Assembly (NCBI RefSeq): GCF_003952385.1
Contig: NZ_CP034444.1
Span: 4,911,001-4,975,000, forward strand
Origin: Mesorhizobium sp. M1D.F.Ca.ET.043.01.1.1
Lineage (GTDB): Bacteria > Pseudomonadota > Alphaproteobacteria > Rhizobiales > Rhizobiaceae
Length of the DNA stretch: 64,000 nt
Direction of reading: 5' to 3'
In this document: positions 62,848 through 64,000 of the stretch, piece after piece
How positions within the stretch are numbered: position 1 is the stretch's first letter
Layout: each line of letters starts with the position of its first letter
Notes under the pieces: model-generated
Databases searched by the model: none
Seen by the model: the letters and a program-made list of their open reading frames with translations, nothing else
Told to the model about the DNA's origin: nothing
Made by a program: the position numbers and the translations under genes

Positions 62848-64000
62848 TTACTCGGCGGCCGTCTCCGATGGCGCCTCTGCCGGCCCCGAAGGCTCGGCCT
62901 CGGCACCCGGCTTGCGCCATGAAAACAGCGACCTGAGCGTGACGTAGAACACGGGCGTCAGGAACAGGCCGACGAAGGTGACGCCGAGCATGCCGGAGAA
63001 CACCGCGGTGCCGAGCGACTGGCGCATTTCTGCGCCCGGGCCCGTCGCGATCAGCAGCGGCACGACGCCGAGGATGAACGAGAAGGCGGTCATCAGAATC
63101 GGCCGCAGCCTGAGCCGGCAGGCTTCGACGGCAGCCTCGGCGGCCGACAGGCCGCGTTCCTGCGCCTGCCGCGCGAATTCGACGATCAGGATCGCGTTCT
63201 TGGCAGCAAGCCCGATCAGCACGATGAGGCCGATCTGCACGAGGATGTTGTTGTCGAGCCCCCGGAAAGACACGCCGAGCAACGCCGCGAGCACGCCGAG
63301 CGGCACCACAAGCACAATGGCGAACGGCAGCACCAAGCTCTCATATTGCGCCGCCAGCGCCAGGAACACGAACAGCACCGACAGTCCGAAGATATAGACA
63401 GCGGCATTGCCGGTGTTGCGCTCCTGATAGGCGAGCTCGGTCCATTCATAGGAGGTACCGTCCGGCAGCGTCTTTGCCGTGATCCCTTCCATCAATGCCA
63501 GCGCGTCGCCCGTGGAAACGCCGGGCGCGGCGTTGCCCTGCAGCGGCACCGAGACGTACATGTTGTAGCGCTGGACCAGTGCCGGGCCGGTGACGTCGCG
63601 GATCTCGATCAACGTGCCGAGCGGAACCAGCGCGCCGGCCGCCGAGCGCACCTTCAGTTTCAAGATATCGGCGCGATCGAGGCGGAACGCCTGGTCGGCC
63701 TGCGCCCGCACCTGGTAGACGCGCCCGAAAGCGTTGAAGTCGTTGACGTAGGCGGTGCCCAAATTGATCGACAGCGTCTCGAAGATGTTGGGGATCGGCA
63801 CGTTCAGGATGCGCGCCTTGTCGCGATCGATCGCCAGGAAGAATTGCGGGCTCGACGCGGAGAATGTGGTGAACACGCCCGTCAGCCCCGGCGTCTTGTT
63901 GGCCTTGCCGGCGATTTCGTTGGCAAGCGCCAGGATCTGCCGCATGTCGGCGCTGTTGCGCTCCTGGATCTGCAGCTTGAAGCCGCCGGCATTGCCGACG
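62848..64000 (-). CDS. RND multidrug efflux permease (partial, C-terminal part)
   Basis: About 384 codons, open at the right window edge. It resembles the C-terminal half of AcrB/MexF-type inner-membrane pumps: porter-domain FFLAIDRDKARILNVPI and FNAFGRVYQVRAQADQ, then the spans FGLSVLFVFLALAAQYESLV and LVPLGVLAALLGVSF-like segments, GLAAKNAILIVEFARQAQ, and LRPILMTAFSFILGVVPLLI. It exports toxic compounds using protons through a tripartite outer-membrane complex. The C-terminal tail is Ala/Pro/Glu-rich. It converges on the cyclase. Confidence 0.93.
   Translation of the reverse strand, partial: VGNAGGFKLQIQERNSADMRQILALANEIAGKANKTPGLTGVFTTFSASSPQFFLAIDRDKARILNVPIPNIFETLSINLGTAYVNDFNAFGRVYQVRAQADQAFRLDRADILKLKVRSAAGALVPLGTLIEIRDVTGPALVQRYNMYVSVPLQGNAAPGVSTGDALALMEGITAKTLPDGTSYEWTELAYQERNTGNAAVYIFGLSVLFVFLALAAQYESLVLPFAIVLVVPLGVLAALLGVSFRGLDNNILVQIGLIVLIGLAAKNAILIVEFARQAQERGLSAAEAAVEACRLRLRPILMTAFSFILGVVPLLIATGPGAEMRQSLGTAVFSGMLGVTFVGLFLTPVFYVTLRSLFSWRKPGAEAEPSGPAEAPSETAAE

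Noticed and set aside
1-64000. tRNA, rRNA, CRISPR, prophage or intact insertion sequence
   Set aside because: I saw no cloverleaf, rRNA core, regularly spaced repeat array, transposase or phage structural gene; the short repeats found are palindromic intergenic elements.

Overview
The window is high-GC alphaproteobacterial DNA of rhizobial type, most likely Mesorhizobium or a close relative. Evidence seen: three families of short intergenic palindromic repeats of rhizobial type, an FnrN-type regulator with an N-terminal cysteine cluster, many sugar ABC transporters with dedicated regulators, and the kdp gene order. The genus call is inference from style and gene content. No rRNA, tRNA, CRISPR array, prophage or intact insertion sequence was found.

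Layout. (1) 1-2.6 kb, minus strand: kdp potassium pump operon, with a 26-aa ORF, kdpF, kdpA, an extra small membrane ORF and kdpB (cut by the window edge). (2) 3-10.3 kb: flavin monooxygenase with an NTF2-like N-terminus, an amidohydrolase/RidA pair, an NTF2-like protein, a small orphan, a HerA-like ATPase and fnrN. (3) 10.4-20.8 kb: one long minus-strand catabolic operon (RpiR regulator, frameshifted SDR, mannitol-dehydrogenase-family enzyme, TIM-barrel isomerase, ribose-type ABC transporter) with a divergent Gfo/Idh/MocA oxidoreductase. (4) 20.8-25.2 kb: TetR/methyltransferase pair with candidate operators, small orphans and a solitary second nuoD. (5) 25.3-42.2 kb: carbohydrate-acid region with a pentulose kinase and AraC regulator, DapA-like aldolase, proline-racemase-family enzyme, RraA-like protein, a MalFGK-type ABC transporter, a GntR regulator and four enolase-superfamily dehydratases. 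(6) 42.5-46.2 kb: bufferin-type copper RiPP operon (precursor, DUF692 MNIO, DUF2063 partner, DoxX), preceded by a patatin-like protein that has lost its catalytic serine. (7) 46.4-57.3 kb: two tandem small secreted paralogues, three similar LysR regulators (one frameshifted), secreted cupin, MFS exporter, DUF302 protein, 3-hydroxybutyrate dehydrogenase plus patatin, NDH-2, a flavoprotein remnant and a peroxiredoxin-like protein. (8) 57.5-62.8 kb: a four-gene plus-strand cluster encoding a coiled-coil protein, a 1015-aa membrane protein with four ~132-aa repeats and an OmpA domain, a Rab/Ras-like small GTPase and a class III adenylate cyclase. (9) 62.8-64 kb: C-terminal part of an RND efflux permease.

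How they work together. The middle of the window is a set of substrate-capture and sugar-acid dehydration modules, each with its own regulator. The right third looks envelope- and stress-facing (copper-RiPP, secreted small proteins, peroxiredoxin, RND). The best candidate for an undescribed system is the GTPase/OmpA-repeat/cyclase cluster. It physically links a eukaryote-like small GTPase, a peptidoglycan-anchored inner-membrane protein and a cAMP-producing enzyme. The bufferin operon belongs to a recently recognised class, and the secreted paralogue pair next to it is a second candidate novelty.
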